A DNA stretch of 64,000 bases from Streptomyces aurantiacus (GCF_027107535.1 NZ_CP114283.1:8060001-8124000), one strand, 5' to 3'; counted from the stretch's first letter, positions 41,301-50,616 are shown. The notes: a model not told the origin generated them from the sequence alone. Numbers and translations are program-made.

Positions 41301-41357
41301 GGCGTCGGCCTGAACCGGGGCAGGGCCCCCGGCCCTGCCCCGGTTCAGGCCGACGCC
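41301..41357. terminator. 27-bp perfect stem, bidirectional terminator overlapping ku 3' end
   Basis: 41301-41327 is the exact inverse complement of 41331-41357, with a CCC loop. The right arm includes the stop codon and last codons of the ku gene, so the transcript end is built into the coding sequence. It lies between convergent araC-like and ku genes and should stop both. Confidence 0.88.
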
Positions 41358-42442
41358 CTCTTCCGTGCCGCAGTCTTCTTCGCCCCGCCCGACGTCTTCT
41401 TCGCCGCAGCCTTCTTCGCGTCGGCCCCGGCCGCCGACTTGGCCGGAGTCTTCTTGGCCGAGGCCTTCTTCGCCGGTGCCCCCGCGGTCGTCTTCTTGGC
41501 GGCCGCCTTCTTCGCCGCGGACGCCGGTTTCTTCCCCGAGGGCGGCTTCGGGGCGGCCCGGGAGGACTTCCGGGCCGCCCCCTTGCGGAGGGGCTTCACC
41601 TCGGCGTCGGAGCCGGATTCAGCGTCTGATCCGGAGTCCGGTCCGGCGTCGGCGGAGTCCTCGCCCCGCGCGACGCGCGCCTGCCGCACGCTGTTCTCCA
41701 GGGCCGACATCAGGTCGATGACCTTGCCGCCGGACTTCTCGGTGGAGGGCGCGGAGGGCGCCGTCCCGCCGGAGGCCTTCGCCGCGATCATCTCCTCCAC
41801 CGCCTCGCGGTAGTCGTCGTGGAGTTCGGCGAGGTCGACCTCGCCGAGGGTGTCCATCAGGGCGTCGGCCAGATCGAGTTCCTTGTCGCGGACCGTGACG
41901 CTCGCGTCCGGGGCGACGCTTTCGGGCGTCCGGATCTCGTCCGGCCACAGCAGGCCGTGCATGGCGATGACGTCGTCGACGACCCGCAGCATGCCGAGCC
42001 GCTCCCGCCCGCGCAGGGCGAACTTCGCGATGGCGACCTTCCGGCTGCGTTTCAACGCCTCCCGCAGCAGGGTGTACGGCTTTGCCGCCGGTACCCCGTT
42101 CGCCGCCAGGTAGTACGCCGTGTCCATCTGGAGCGGGTCGATCCGGTCGGCCGGCACGAAGGCCACGATCTCGATCGTCCGGGCGGTCGGGATCGGCAGG
42201 GAGGCCAGGTCCTCGTCCGTGATCGGGATGATCGTGCCGTCCGCGTCCTCGTACCCCTTGCCGATCTCCGACGCCGTCACCTCGCGCTCCTCCATCTCGC
42301 ACACCTTGCGGTAGCGGATGCGGCCGCCGTCCTCGGTGTGGATCTGCCGGAAGGAGATCGAGTGGTTCTCCGTGGCGTTCACCAGTTTGATCGGGATGCT
42401 GACCAGCCCGAAGGAGATGGCGCCGTTCCAGATGGATCGCAC
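41345..42442 (-). CDS. ku: Bacterial Ku, NHEJ end-binding protein
   Basis: 365 aa from GTG 42442, preferred because GGAAGG lies 8 bases upstream. It opens RSIWNGAISFGLVSIPIKL and continues with the Ku bridge core (HTEDGGRIRYRKVCE, YYLAANGVPAAKPYTLLREA, FALRGRERLGMLR). The C-terminal 100 residues are a Lys/Ala/Pro-rich histone-H1-like tail (AAKKTTAGAPAKKASAKK), found in actinobacterial Ku, which helps DNA binding. Ku homodimers hold broken DNA ends and recruit LigD. Divergent from the LigD polymerase-domain gene, with 90 bp of AT-rich shared promoter. Confidence 0.95.
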   Translation of the reverse strand: MRSIWNGAISFGLVSIPIKLVNATENHSISFRQIHTEDGGRIRYRKVCEMEEREVTASEIGKGYEDADGTIIPITDEDLASLPIPTARTIEIVAFVPADRIDPLQMDTAYYLAANGVPAAKPYTLLREALKRSRKVAIAKFALRGRERLGMLRVVDDVIAMHGLLWPDEIRTPESVAPDASVTVRDKELDLADALMDTLGEVDLAELHDDYREAVEEMIAAKASGGTAPSAPSTEKSGGKVIDLMSALENSVRQARVARGEDSADAGPDSGSDAESGSDAEVKPLRKGAARKSSRAAPKPPSGKKPASAAKKAAAKKTTAGAPAKKASAKKTPAKSAAGADAKKAAAKKTSGGAKKTAARKRASA

Positions 42443-42532
42443 GTGCAGCACCTTCCACTCGGTTGCCGACCATTATTGATACCTGATGACGTTTTCCAAT
42501 GATTTTTTTAAATTGTGTGGAATTGTCATCGT

Positions 42533-43414
42533 ATGACGCCGATCACCGAGGTGGAGGGGCGAAGGCTCGCGCTGAGCAATCTGGAGAAGGTCATCCATCC
42601 CGCGACCGGCTTCACCAAGGGCGAGGTGCTGCACTACTACGCGACGACCGCCGACGCCCTGCTCCCCCATCTGCGCGACCGGCCGCTCTCCTTCCTGCGC
42701 TACCCGGACGGACCCGACGGCCAGGTCTTCTTCGCCAAGAACGTGCCGCCGGGTACACCCGAGTGGGTCACCACGGCGGAGGTGCCACGGTCGGAGGGCC
42801 CCGCCCGCATGGTCCTGGTCCAGGACCTCGCGAGCCTCGTCTGGGCGACGAACCTCGTCACCGAGTTCCACACGCCCCAGTGGCTGATCGACGCACCGGG
42901 CGACGCCGACCGGCTGGTCTTCGACCTCGACCCGGGGCCGCCCGCGACGGTCGTCGAGTGCTGCGAGGCCGCGCTGTGGCTACGGGGCCGGCTGGCGTCG
43001 GACGGGATCGAGGCGTACGCCAAGACCTCGGGGTCGAAGGGGCTGCATCTGCTGGCGGCGCTGCGTCCGACGCCCTCCGACCGGACGACGGAGTACGCCA
43101 AGACGCTCGCGGTGGAGGCGGAGAGGGCGATGCCGCGGCTCGTCGTGCACCGGATGACGCGCAGCCTGCGCCCGGGCAAGGTCTTCGTCGACTGGAGCCA
43201 GAACGCGGCACGGAAGACGACCGCGGCCCCCTACACCCTGCGGGCACGGGCGGAGCCGACGGTGTCGGCACCGGTGACGTGGGCCGAGGTCGAGCAGTGC
43301 CGGACCGCCCGCCAACTGACCTTCCTGGCCCCGGACATCGCGCCCCGGCTGCGGGACCACGGCGACCTGCTGGCCCCGCTGTTCGACGCCCGCCAGGCCG
43401 GCTCGCTGCCCTGA
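42533..43414 (+). CDS. ligD: LigD-type polymerase domain protein (NHEJ)
   Basis: 293 aa from ATG 42533; no clear RBS, so a leaderless message or an upstream GTG at 42515 are options. Archaeo-eukaryotic primase fold: catalytic pair in FDLDPGPP, KTSGSKGLHLLAAL with the conserved His, and DWSQNAARKTTAAPYTLRA. Only the polymerase domain is present; ligase and 3'-phosphoesterase domains must come from other genes. It fills gaps at breaks held by Ku. Confidence 0.92.
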   Translation: MTPITEVEGRRLALSNLEKVIHPATGFTKGEVLHYYATTADALLPHLRDRPLSFLRYPDGPDGQVFFAKNVPPGTPEWVTTAEVPRSEGPARMVLVQDLASLVWATNLVTEFHTPQWLIDAPGDADRLVFDLDPGPPATVVECCEAALWLRGRLASDGIEAYAKTSGSKGLHLLAALRPTPSDRTTEYAKTLAVEAERAMPRLVVHRMTRSLRPGKVFVDWSQNAARKTTAAPYTLRARAEPTVSAPVTWAEVEQCRTARQLTFLAPDIAPRLRDHGDLLAPLFDARQAGSLP

Positions 43415-43526
43415 GCACGACCGGACGATTTCCCGAGCGCGTCCGGCCGACCGGACGAGGGGCACCTCGCAACGGACGGGGGGCCCCACCACAGACGAGG
43501 GGGGCACCTCATCACAAAGGAGCACC

Positions 43527-44828
43527 ATGCGAGCAGCACCACCCTCCCGTGCCGTCCGCCGCACACTGGTCGTCGGGCTGACGGCTCTCGCCCTCGGCGC
43601 GCTGCCCACGGCCGCCCCGGCCTCCACGGGCGCCCCCGACCGGGCCTCGGACCACGTCCCGAACGCTCAGGTGATCAACGACTGGAGCGAGACCGCCGCC
43701 GCCGTGGTCAGCGTGGACGCCGGACGCCCGACGGCCGAGCCGTTCCTCTGGTACGGCTTCGTCTCGGCCGCCGTCTACAACGCGGTCGTCGGCATCGAAG
43801 GCCGCTACACCCCGTACAAGTGGCGCGAACGCGGTCCCCGTGACGCCTCCTCCGAAGCCGCCGCCGCGGCCGCCGCGCGCCGGGTCCTGCTGACGTACTT
43901 CCCGGCCTCGAAGCAGCGGATCGAGACCGCCTTCGGCTCCTCACTGGCGAAGGTCCCGGACGGAAGGGCCGAGGCCCGGGGCGTCCGCTTCGGGGAGCGC
44001 GCGGCCGCCCGGCTCATCGAACTGCGCGAGAACGACGGGCGCGACGCCCGGGTGACGTACGACAGGAAGCCCGCCCCCGGTGTCTGGCGCCCGGCCCCGC
44101 CCGGCCACCGGCCTTTCACGAACCCGTGGCTCGGCAAGCTGCGGCCGATGCTCTTCGACTCGCCGGACCGGTTCATGCCCGGGCCGCCGCCCGCGCTGAC
44201 GTCGAAGAAGTACGCCCGGGACTTCGCCGAGGTGAAGGCGACGGGCTCGAAGAACAGCACGCGGCGGACGGCCTGGCAGACCGAGACCGCGCGCTTCTTC
44301 TCCGACCCGCTGCCACAGCAGCTCCAGGCGGCCTACCGCGACCACGCCGCGCGGAACGGACTGGACATCGTCGAGGCGGCCCGGCTGTTCGCCGCCGCCA
44401 ACACCGCGTCGGCCGACGCGACGATCACCACCTGGAACTCCAAGTTCACCTACGCCCTGTGGCGCCCGGTCCACGCGATCCGGCTCGCCGACACGGACGG
44501 CAACCCCGCCACCCGGGCCGACCGGTCCTGGGAGCCCCTGCTCAACACTCCCCCGTACCCGGAGTACATGGGCGGCCACTGCGCCAACGACGGGGCCGTC
44601 ATGGCCGTACTGGACCGGCTGACCGGCGGTGACATCGACCTGCGCGTCTCGTCCGCGGTGACGGGCACCACCCGGACGTACACGAGGTCGGCCGACTTCG
44701 ACCGTGACGTGATCAACGCCCGGGTCTGGAGCGGAATCCACTTCCGCACCGCGGACGTCGTCGGCAGCCGCGTCGGTCACCGCATCGGCGACTTCGCACT
44801 CGACCACTACTTCAAGCCGCTGCGCTGA
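43527..44828 (+). CDS. Secreted vanadium-dependent haloperoxidase-like protein
   Basis: 433 aa; AAAGGAG before ATG 43527. A signal peptide with RR and hydrophobic core (AVRRTLVVGLTALALGAL) is followed by the all-alpha PAP2/VHPO fold. Vanadate or phosphate ligands are in place: Lys306 and Arg313 in SKFTYALWRPVH, His351 in EYMGGHC, Arg399 and His405 in ARVWSGIHF. The family includes haloperoxidases and acid phosphatases; sequence alone cannot separate them. Single gene; the 112 bp before it contain short GGGGCACCTC direct repeats. Confidence 0.85.
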   Translation: MRAAPPSRAVRRTLVVGLTALALGALPTAAPASTGAPDRASDHVPNAQVINDWSETAAAVVSVDAGRPTAEPFLWYGFVSAAVYNAVVGIEGRYTPYKWRERGPRDASSEAAAAAAARRVLLTYFPASKQRIETAFGSSLAKVPDGRAEARGVRFGERAAARLIELRENDGRDARVTYDRKPAPGVWRPAPPGHRPFTNPWLGKLRPMLFDSPDRFMPGPPPALTSKKYARDFAEVKATGSKNSTRRTAWQTETARFFSDPLPQQLQAAYRDHAARNGLDIVEAARLFAAANTASADATITTWNSKFTYALWRPVHAIRLADTDGNPATRADRSWEPLLNTPPYPEYMGGHCANDGAVMAVLDRLTGGDIDLRVSSAVTGTTRTYTRSADFDRDVINARVWSGIHFRTADVVGSRVGHRIGDFALDHYFKPLR

Positions 44829-44854
44829 TCACGCCCCGCGGGCGACCGCGGGGC

Positions 44855-45658
44855 TCACACCCTCGTCCACGTGTTCCGGTCGCGTGCCATCGCGTGCAGT
44901 GCCTCGACGTCCGCGGGCTTCAGGGTCCCGCCGAGGCGGGCCAGGGTCGGGAGGTCCGTGTCGGTCAGGGCACGGGCCTCCCGCAGCGGGGCGGTGACCT
45001 CGAGGGCGGACGGGCCGAAGACCGCCAGGACCGGGCGGACCTCCGCGGTCAGGGCGTACGAGGCCCGGTCGGCGTCGGCGCGGACCGCGCGGAGCAGTGG
45101 ATAGGGCTCCCGGCGGCCGACCGTGACGATCGGATCGGCCACGAGGACGCGCTGCTTGCGGGCATAGAGGGTGCGGACGCAGAAGAGTCCGCCGGGGCCG
45201 ATGACGAGATGGTGGATGCGGTCACCGCCGGGGAGCGGCACCGAATGCAGGGTGTGCCAGCCCGCCCCCTCCAGCCGGTCCAGGGCCTCTCCCACCGCCT
45301 GCTCCGCGATCAGAGCCCGCCTCCGCGGATCGGGCCGCAGACGCCGTGGGGCGGCCGGCTCACGGTCGAGCGCGATCTGCAGCGCCTCCCCGGGCCGGTT
45401 CGGCGCGAGGTCGTCGTCCGGGTGCAGGGACAGCCGCGCGAGCTCCGCCGGGGTAGGCACGGGTGGCGGCCCGACCGTCACCGCGCCGGTCAGGAAGGGT
45501 CCGAGCGCCTCGAGCACGTCGTCGCGCCGCTCCTCGCCGAGCAGGTTGACCCGGCCCGCCTCCCTGTCGTACCAGGCGATGTTCCTGCCGTCCGCGAGGC
45601 GGACGTACAGCCGCTCCTGGCCGTGCCGCCAGGCCGGTATGACGCGCAGTCCGTTCAT
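44855..45658 (-). CDS. NERD-domain protein, active site probably degenerate
   Basis: 267 aa. The first 90 residues are unassigned. Residues 115-235 are NERD-like: EQAVGEALDRLEGAGWHTLH, then DRIHHLVIGPGGLFCVRT. In active NERD domains the strand reads D-H-(V/L)-V-(V/I)-GP-G with a following (I/V)xxK; here His replaces the Asp and VRTLYARK replaces the E-x-K element. DNA cleavage is therefore doubtful. Convergent with the haloperoxidase gene. Confidence 0.7.
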   Translation of the reverse strand: MNGLRVIPAWRHGQERLYVRLADGRNIAWYDREAGRVNLLGEERRDDVLEALGPFLTGAVTVGPPPVPTPAELARLSLHPDDDLAPNRPGEALQIALDREPAAPRRLRPDPRRRALIAEQAVGEALDRLEGAGWHTLHSVPLPGGDRIHHLVIGPGGLFCVRTLYARKQRVLVADPIVTVGRREPYPLLRAVRADADRASYALTAEVRPVLAVFGPSALEVTAPLREARALTDTDLPTLARLGGTLKPADVEALHAMARDRNTWTRV

Positions 45659-45748
45659 GCACCATCACCCCACGACCATGGGAACAGGCGGGGTGCTCCA
45701 GGGGCAAGAAGGCGGTTACCTTTGGGAGGAGTTGAGGGGGAGGCGCCG

Positions 45749-46255
45749 TTGCGGGACAGCAGGAAGCGACCCGACGCGCCGGCCCCGGACAGCCCGTGGA
45801 GCGAGATCGTGCCCGGCCTGTGGATGGGCGGTCACGAGTACACGGGCCGGACGGGATCGCCGGAGTTCGCCGTCGTACGTGACGAGTTCGACCTGGTTCT
45901 GACCCTGCTGCGACTACCCGGCCACGGCCCCGACCCCGGTGTGGAACACCATGTGTGGCCCATCCCGGACGGCCCGCTGGACGGCACCCAGCTGGCGGGC
46001 GTGATACGGCTCGCCCGGACCGCGGAGGAGGCGCTCGACGACGGCCGGCGCGTCCTGGTGCGCTGTTACCACGGCTACAACCGCTCGGGGCTGCTGGTCG
46101 CCCACGTCCTGGTCGGCGCGGGGCGCACGGCCGACGACGCGATCCGTCTGATCCGCTCCCGCCGCTCACCGTGGGCCCTGCACAACAAGCTCTTCGTGGA
46201 GTACCTGCGGACGGGGCTGGCCACGGCCCGGCTCCTGGAGGAACTCGCCGAATAA
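45749..46255 (+). CDS. Dual-specificity-type protein phosphatase
   Basis: 168 aa from TTG 45749, with GGGGGAGG 6 bases upstream. Cys-based phosphatase signature Cys106-YHGYN-Arg112 followed by SG, matching CX5R(S/T); a possible general acid is Asp74 in PIPDGPL. It starts with SPWSEIVPGLWMGGHEY, usual for bacterial dual-specificity phosphatases. Substrates would be phosphotyrosine or phosphothreonine proteins. The gene stands alone. Confidence 0.85.
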   Translation: MRDSRKRPDAPAPDSPWSEIVPGLWMGGHEYTGRTGSPEFAVVRDEFDLVLTLLRLPGHGPDPGVEHHVWPIPDGPLDGTQLAGVIRLARTAEEALDDGRRVLVRCYHGYNRSGLLVAHVLVGAGRTADDAIRLIRSRRSPWALHNKLFVEYLRTGLATARLLEELAE

Positions 46256-46364
46256 CGCCGGGTGCCCCCTCCGCCCCGCGAACAAAAAGGACTTCCGTAC
46301 GAATAAGGTGTCCGCAACATCAACGCCGATCTCGCCCCTGCGGGCCGGCCCCGACAGGAGCGCA

Positions 46365-47117
46365 GTGATCCACAACCGCCCCGCGGGCGTCCGCGGTCTC
46401 GCGCGCGCCACCCTCGTGCTGCCTCTCGCCGGCCTGCTGCTGGCGGGCTGCGGCGACGCCGGCGGTCTGCGCGGCGCGGGCCCGACGTCCACCGCCGTGG
46501 GCCCGGCGCGGCTGTGGCCGGAGGTCCCGCCCGCCACCTCGCCCGCCCTCGACTACGGGGAGGCGGACACGGAGACGGTCAAGGGCGTCACGGCTCCGGG
46601 CGACGACATCCGGAAGGCCGACCCGGTCGCCGTCTTCCGTGCGGAGATCGCCGCCCATCCGGATCTCTACACCGGCGACAAGGCGCCCTACGCGCAGACG
46701 GCCCGGCGGGTCGCGGCCTGCGGCAGGAAGGGCGAGCGCGGCCGGGCGTGCCCTCTCCTGCGGGCGTACTACCGCGATCTCACCGGCGACGGCCGGGACG
46801 ACATGGTGCTCGGGGTGCGGATGCCGGACAACCAGCTGGGCGTGCGCACGTACACCGTCATCGGTCACACGCTGACGGAGGTCATGGCGACGACGGACAG
46901 CACCCTCGGCGTCGAGATCGCCGGCCGTGACGTGATCATCCGGTCGCCGTCGAAGCTGGCGGGCTACGAGTACCGCACGGTCTGGTCGTGGGACCGCCGC
47001 CAGAAGGCGATGCTCGCGGCCAAGGACGAGATCCTGCGAGTGGGGGCGACGGCCCCGCCGTCCGGCCGCGCACCCGCGCGCACCCCGTCCGCGAGCCCCT
47101 CGGCCGACGCCCGGTGA
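46365..47117 (+). CDS. Lipoprotein paired with histidine kinase
   Basis: 250 aa from GTG 46365, AGGAG 5 bases upstream. The lipobox LLLAGC follows a hydrophobic helix (ATLVLPLAGLLLAG). The mature part is a single domain of unknown family with a calcium-loop-like RDLTGDGRDDMVLGVRM. The stop overlaps the next start as GTGA. In the Streptomyces sigE locus the lipoprotein CseA tunes the CseBC system; the pair here has the same logic without a response regulator gene. Upstream 46256-46364 is AT-richer (AACAAAAAGGACTTCC) and likely the promoter. Confidence 0.82.
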   Translation: MIHNRPAGVRGLARATLVLPLAGLLLAGCGDAGGLRGAGPTSTAVGPARLWPEVPPATSPALDYGEADTETVKGVTAPGDDIRKADPVAVFRAEIAAHPDLYTGDKAPYAQTARRVAACGRKGERGRACPLLRAYYRDLTGDGRDDMVLGVRMPDNQLGVRTYTVIGHTLTEVMATTDSTLGVEIAGRDVIIRSPSKLAGYEYRTVWSWDRRQKAMLAAKDEILRVGATAPPSGRAPARTPSASPSADAR

Positions 47118-48460
47118 GCCGCCCTCAGGCCGGTCCGCGCCCCCGGCCGGACCGCGCGCGGCGGCTGCGGCACCGGACCGCCAGCCTCACCTGGAAGGCC
47201 GCCGTGTTCATCACGGTGATGTGCTGCGGCCTCGCCGCGCTCCTCGGCATCCTCGTGCACGTCTCGGTGACCGACCAGACCGTCGGCGAGGCCCGCACGC
47301 AGGCGCTCGACCGGCTGACCCGGACCGCGGAGGCGTTCGAGGCGGGTGACCGGCTGCCGCCGGGCGCGGGTGTCGACCTGCCGGGGCTGCCCGCCGAACT
47401 GCGGACGCTCGCCGAGGCCGGGGACCGCGGCACGATGGTCGGCGACGACGACCCGCGGCCGACGATGTGGGCGGCCGGCCCCGCGAGCGACGGCCGGACG
47501 CTCGCCGTGCGGGTCGACTACGCGCAGGGCGCCCGCACGATCGACGGCCTGGACCGGGCGATCCTCGGCTCCTCGGCGCTGGCCATCGGTGTGACGCTGC
47601 TCGTGGGCGCGTTCGCGGTGACGCGCGTGACGCGGCGGCTGCACGGGACGGCCCAGGTGGCACGGCGGATCAGCGCCGGCGACCTGGACGCGCGGGTACG
47701 GGATCCGCGGGCCGGGGACCCGACGAGCCCGCAGGACGAGGTGGCCGCGGTCGCGGGCGCGCTGGACACGATGGCGTCCTCGCTGCAGGGCAAACTGCTG
47801 AGCGAGCAGCGCTTCACCGCGGACGTGGCGCACGAGCTGCGGACCCCGCTGACGGGACTGCACGCGGCCGCCGAACTGCTGCCGCCGGGCCGTCCCACCG
47901 AGCTGGTGCGGGACCGGGTCGCCGCCCTGCGCACACTCACCGAGGACCTGCTGGAGATCTCCCGGCTCGACGCGCGCAGCGAGCGGCTGGAGGTGGACGC
48001 CGTACGGCTCGGGCCGGTGGCCGAGCGGGTGGTCCGGGCGTCGGGCACCGGCCCGGCCACGGGTACAGGCACGGACGCGGGCACCGGCACCGGCACGGAC
48101 GCGGACGCGGACACCGGCACCGAGGTCAGAGTCCTGCGGGACGCGGTCGTGGAGACCGACCGGCGCCGTCTGGAGCGGGTGCTGGGCAATCTCGTGGCCA
48201 ACGCGCACAAGCACGGGCGGGCGCCGGTGGCACTGACGGTCGACGGGCCCGTCATCACGGTGCGGGACCACGGCGACGGCTATCCGCCCTACCTTCTGGA
48301 GCACGGGCCGCAGCGGTTCCGCACGGAGGGCGGCTCCAAGGGGCACGGGCTCGGTCTGACGATCGCACTGGGCCAGTCGGAGGTACTGGGCGCGCGCCTC
48401 GTCTTCACGAACGCGCCGGACGGCGGCGCGGTGGCCACGCTGACGCTGACCGCTTCCTAG
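47114..48460 (+). CDS. Sensor histidine kinase without adjacent response regulator
   Basis: 448 aa from GTG 47114. Two membrane helices (FITVMCCGLAALLGILVHV and ALAIGVTLLVGAFAVT) flank an extracellular loop. A HAMP domain is followed by the H box DVAHELRTPLTG (His240), N box NLVANAHKHG, and G boxes DHGDGYPP and GHGLGLTIAL. A Gly/Thr/Asp repeat (TGTGTDAGTGTGTDADAD) is inserted between dimerisation and ATPase domains. Co-translated with the lipoprotein, which probably senses or modulates. No response regulator lies within this window. Confidence 0.9.
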   Translation: MSRPQAGPRPRPDRARRLRHRTASLTWKAAVFITVMCCGLAALLGILVHVSVTDQTVGEARTQALDRLTRTAEAFEAGDRLPPGAGVDLPGLPAELRTLAEAGDRGTMVGDDDPRPTMWAAGPASDGRTLAVRVDYAQGARTIDGLDRAILGSSALAIGVTLLVGAFAVTRVTRRLHGTAQVARRISAGDLDARVRDPRAGDPTSPQDEVAAVAGALDTMASSLQGKLLSEQRFTADVAHELRTPLTGLHAAAELLPPGRPTELVRDRVAALRTLTEDLLEISRLDARSERLEVDAVRLGPVAERVVRASGTGPATGTGTDAGTGTGTDADADTGTEVRVLRDAVVETDRRRLERVLGNLVANAHKHGRAPVALTVDGPVITVRDHGDGYPPYLLEHGPQRFRTEGGSKGHGLGLTIALGQSEVLGARLVFTNAPDGGAVATLTLTAS

Positions 48461-48778
48461 GCCCGTCTGCTGCTAGGCCCCTCTGCTCCTGGACCGGCCT
48501 GCTTCCTGGACCCGTCTGATTCCTGGACCCGTCCGCCGGTCGCGGGGTGGCTCGTCGCGGGGTGCGTCGTGGCTCGTCGCGCGGCCGCCGCGTGCCCGGA
48601 GGCCTCGGGACGGCCGGGCTCCGAGACCCGCCGCGGCCGGGACAGGCGCCGGTCCGGGGACGCCACCGGCTCCGCCCGCCCCGCCGCCCCGATGGCTCAG
48701 CGTGGCGGGCGCGCACCGAAGAGCGCTCCTAATGTGGCGATTAGTCAGCTCTGTCCCCCATTTCCGGAGGAGCCCGCC
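48461..48778. other. Intergenic region with short imperfect repeats
   Basis: 318 bp with no credible gene. Imperfect tandem copies of CTGGACCCGTCTG occur at 48490-48535, followed by GTCGCGGGGTG repeats near 48540-48570. A less GC-rich AATGTGGCGATTAGTCAG near 48731 is the likely promoter area of the SH3 gene. Confidence 0.4.
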
Positions 48779-49138
48779 ATGTCCCTGCGTACCGCTCTCA
48801 CCCGCCTCGGCATAGCCGCCGCCGGCGGCGCTCTCGTCGTCGGCGCCGCGAGCCCCGCCCTCGCCGGTGACGACTGGGGCCACCACGACGGTCACCACCC
48901 CAAGTTCTACAAGGGCCGCGTCACCGCGCCCGGCGGACTGAACCTGCGCGACAAGCCGACCCGCGGCAGCGCCGTCATCGGCTTCGCGCACTACGGCAAG
49001 GTCGTCTCCATCTTCTGCAAGACGCCCGGCGAGAACGTCAAGGGCAACCACCTGTGGTACCTCCTCGCGGACGGCACCTGGGCCTGGGGAACGGCCCGCT
49101 TCATCGACAACATCGGCCCGGTGCCCCGCTGGTGCTGA
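48779..49138 (+). CDS. Small secreted SH3-domain protein
   Basis: 119 aa; GGAGGAG before ATG 48779. Signal peptide ending ASPALA-G (residues 1-31). The mature protein is a bacterial SH3 domain (APGGLNLRDKPTRGSAVIG, KVVSIFCKT, LWYLLADGTWAWGTARFI). Such domains bind peptidoglycan stem or cross-bridge peptides. Two cysteines (FCKT and the C-terminal RWC) could form a disulfide outside the cell. Confidence 0.85.
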   Translation: MSLRTALTRLGIAAAGGALVVGAASPALAGDDWGHHDGHHPKFYKGRVTAPGGLNLRDKPTRGSAVIGFAHYGKVVSIFCKTPGENVKGNHLWYLLADGTWAWGTARFIDNIGPVPRWC

Positions 49139-49242
49139 GGGCCCCCCGGGGAGACCGGCCTCCGGCCCGCAAGGAGCACCGGAACGGCCCGATTGTCGCG
49201 ACATAACAGGACATCGGGCGACCGGCTTGCTAACTTCCGGAC

Positions 49243-50616
49243 ATGCTCTCGCCCGGAACGACAGCGCAGGCCGACCCGCCGGCCCCCGTCGTACCCCTCC
49301 CCCGGCGCCGTGGCATCGAGTTCACCCTCATCGTCGTGGCCGTCCTGCTCTCCGTGTACGGCTACTGCGACGTCGGCCTCGCCAGGACCGGATCCGTCCC
49401 GCCCGGCGCCGCCGGCTACGGCGCCGGGCTGGGCGTGCTAGCACTCCTCGCGCATCTCGCGGTGCGCCTGCGCGCCCCCTGCGCCGATCCACTGCTGCTG
49501 CCGATCGCCGTTCTCCTCAACGGCCTGGGCCTGGTCCTCATCCACCGGCTCGACCTGGAGACCCCGGCCGACCGGGCGGCGCCCACCCAGCTCGTCTGGT
49601 CGACGCTGGGCGTGGGCCTGTTCATCGCGGTGGTGGTGCTCCTGCGCGACCACCGGGTGCTCCAGCGCTACACGTACGTGTCCGTCGTGACCGCGCTCGT
49701 CCTCCTGGTGCTGCCGATCTTCTTCCCCTCGGTGAACGGCGCCCGGATCTGGATCAGGGTCGCCGGATTCTCCATCCAGCCGGGCGAGTTCGCGAAGGTC
49801 CTGCTCGCGGTGTTCTTCGCCGGCTACCTCGCCGCCAACCGCAACGCCCTCGCGTACACGGGCCGTCGTATCTGGCTGCTCCAACTGCCCACCGGGCGCG
49901 TGCTCGGCCCGATCGTCGCGGTCTGGCTGCTCAGCGTCGGCGTGCTGGTCCTCGAGCGGGACCTCGGCACGTCCCTGCTCTTCTTCGGCCTCTTCGTGAT
50001 CCTGCTGTACGTCGCCACGGGCCGCACCGGCTGGATCGCGGTGGGGCTGCTGCTGGCCGCGTGCGGGGCCTTCGCCGTCGGCTGGCTGGAGCCGCACGTG
50101 CACAGCAGGGTCGAGGACTGGCTGCATCCGTTCGCGTCGGTCGAGGCGGGCCTCGGCCCGAACCAACTCGTCCAGTCCCTCTACGCGTTCGCCGCCGGCG
50201 GTTTCCTCGGCACCGGACTCGGCCTCGGCCACTCCACCCTCATCGGCTTCGCCGTCAAGTCGGACTTCATCCTGGCCACGGCTGGCGAGGAGCTGGGCCT
50301 GGCCGGCCTCTCCGCGATCTTCCTGCTGTACGGACTGCTGGTCGAGCGCGGACTGCGGGCGGGCCTCGCCGTCCGCGATCCCTTCGGAAGGCTGCTCGCG
50401 GTCGGGCTCGCCTCGATCGTCGCGCTCCAGGTCTTCGTGATCGCGGGCGGCGTGACGGGGCTGATCCCGCTGACCGGGATGGCGATGCCGTTCCTCGCGC
50501 AGGGCGGCTCCTCCGTCGTCACCAACTGGATCATCGTGGCCCTGCTGATCCGCCTCAGCGATTCGGCACGCGGCCGGTCCGAGGAGGAGCGGCACGACAG
50601 GAAGGCAGCGCCATGA
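49243..50616 (+). CDS. FtsW/RodA/SpoVE-family SEDS glycan polymerase
   Basis: 457 aa, about 10-12 membrane helices. SEDS features: VNGARIWIRVAGFSIQPGEFAKVLL, with the catalytic Asp later in ERDLGTSLLFFGLFV, and the C-terminal MPFLAQGGSSVVTNWI. It polymerises lipid II into peptidoglycan together with its PBP partner. The stop overlaps the PBP start as ATGA. The pair lacks mur/fts neighbours, so it is an accessory copy rather than the division-cluster genes. Confidence 0.93.
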   Translation: MLSPGTTAQADPPAPVVPLPRRRGIEFTLIVVAVLLSVYGYCDVGLARTGSVPPGAAGYGAGLGVLALLAHLAVRLRAPCADPLLLPIAVLLNGLGLVLIHRLDLETPADRAAPTQLVWSTLGVGLFIAVVVLLRDHRVLQRYTYVSVVTALVLLVLPIFFPSVNGARIWIRVAGFSIQPGEFAKVLLAVFFAGYLAANRNALAYTGRRIWLLQLPTGRVLGPIVAVWLLSVGVLVLERDLGTSLLFFGLFVILLYVATGRTGWIAVGLLLAACGAFAVGWLEPHVHSRVEDWLHPFASVEAGLGPNQLVQSLYAFAAGGFLGTGLGLGHSTLIGFAVKSDFILATAGEELGLAGLSAIFLLYGLLVERGLRAGLAVRDPFGRLLAVGLASIVALQVFVIAGGVTGLIPLTGMAMPFLAQGGSSVVTNWIIVALLIRLSDSARGRSEEERHDRKAAP

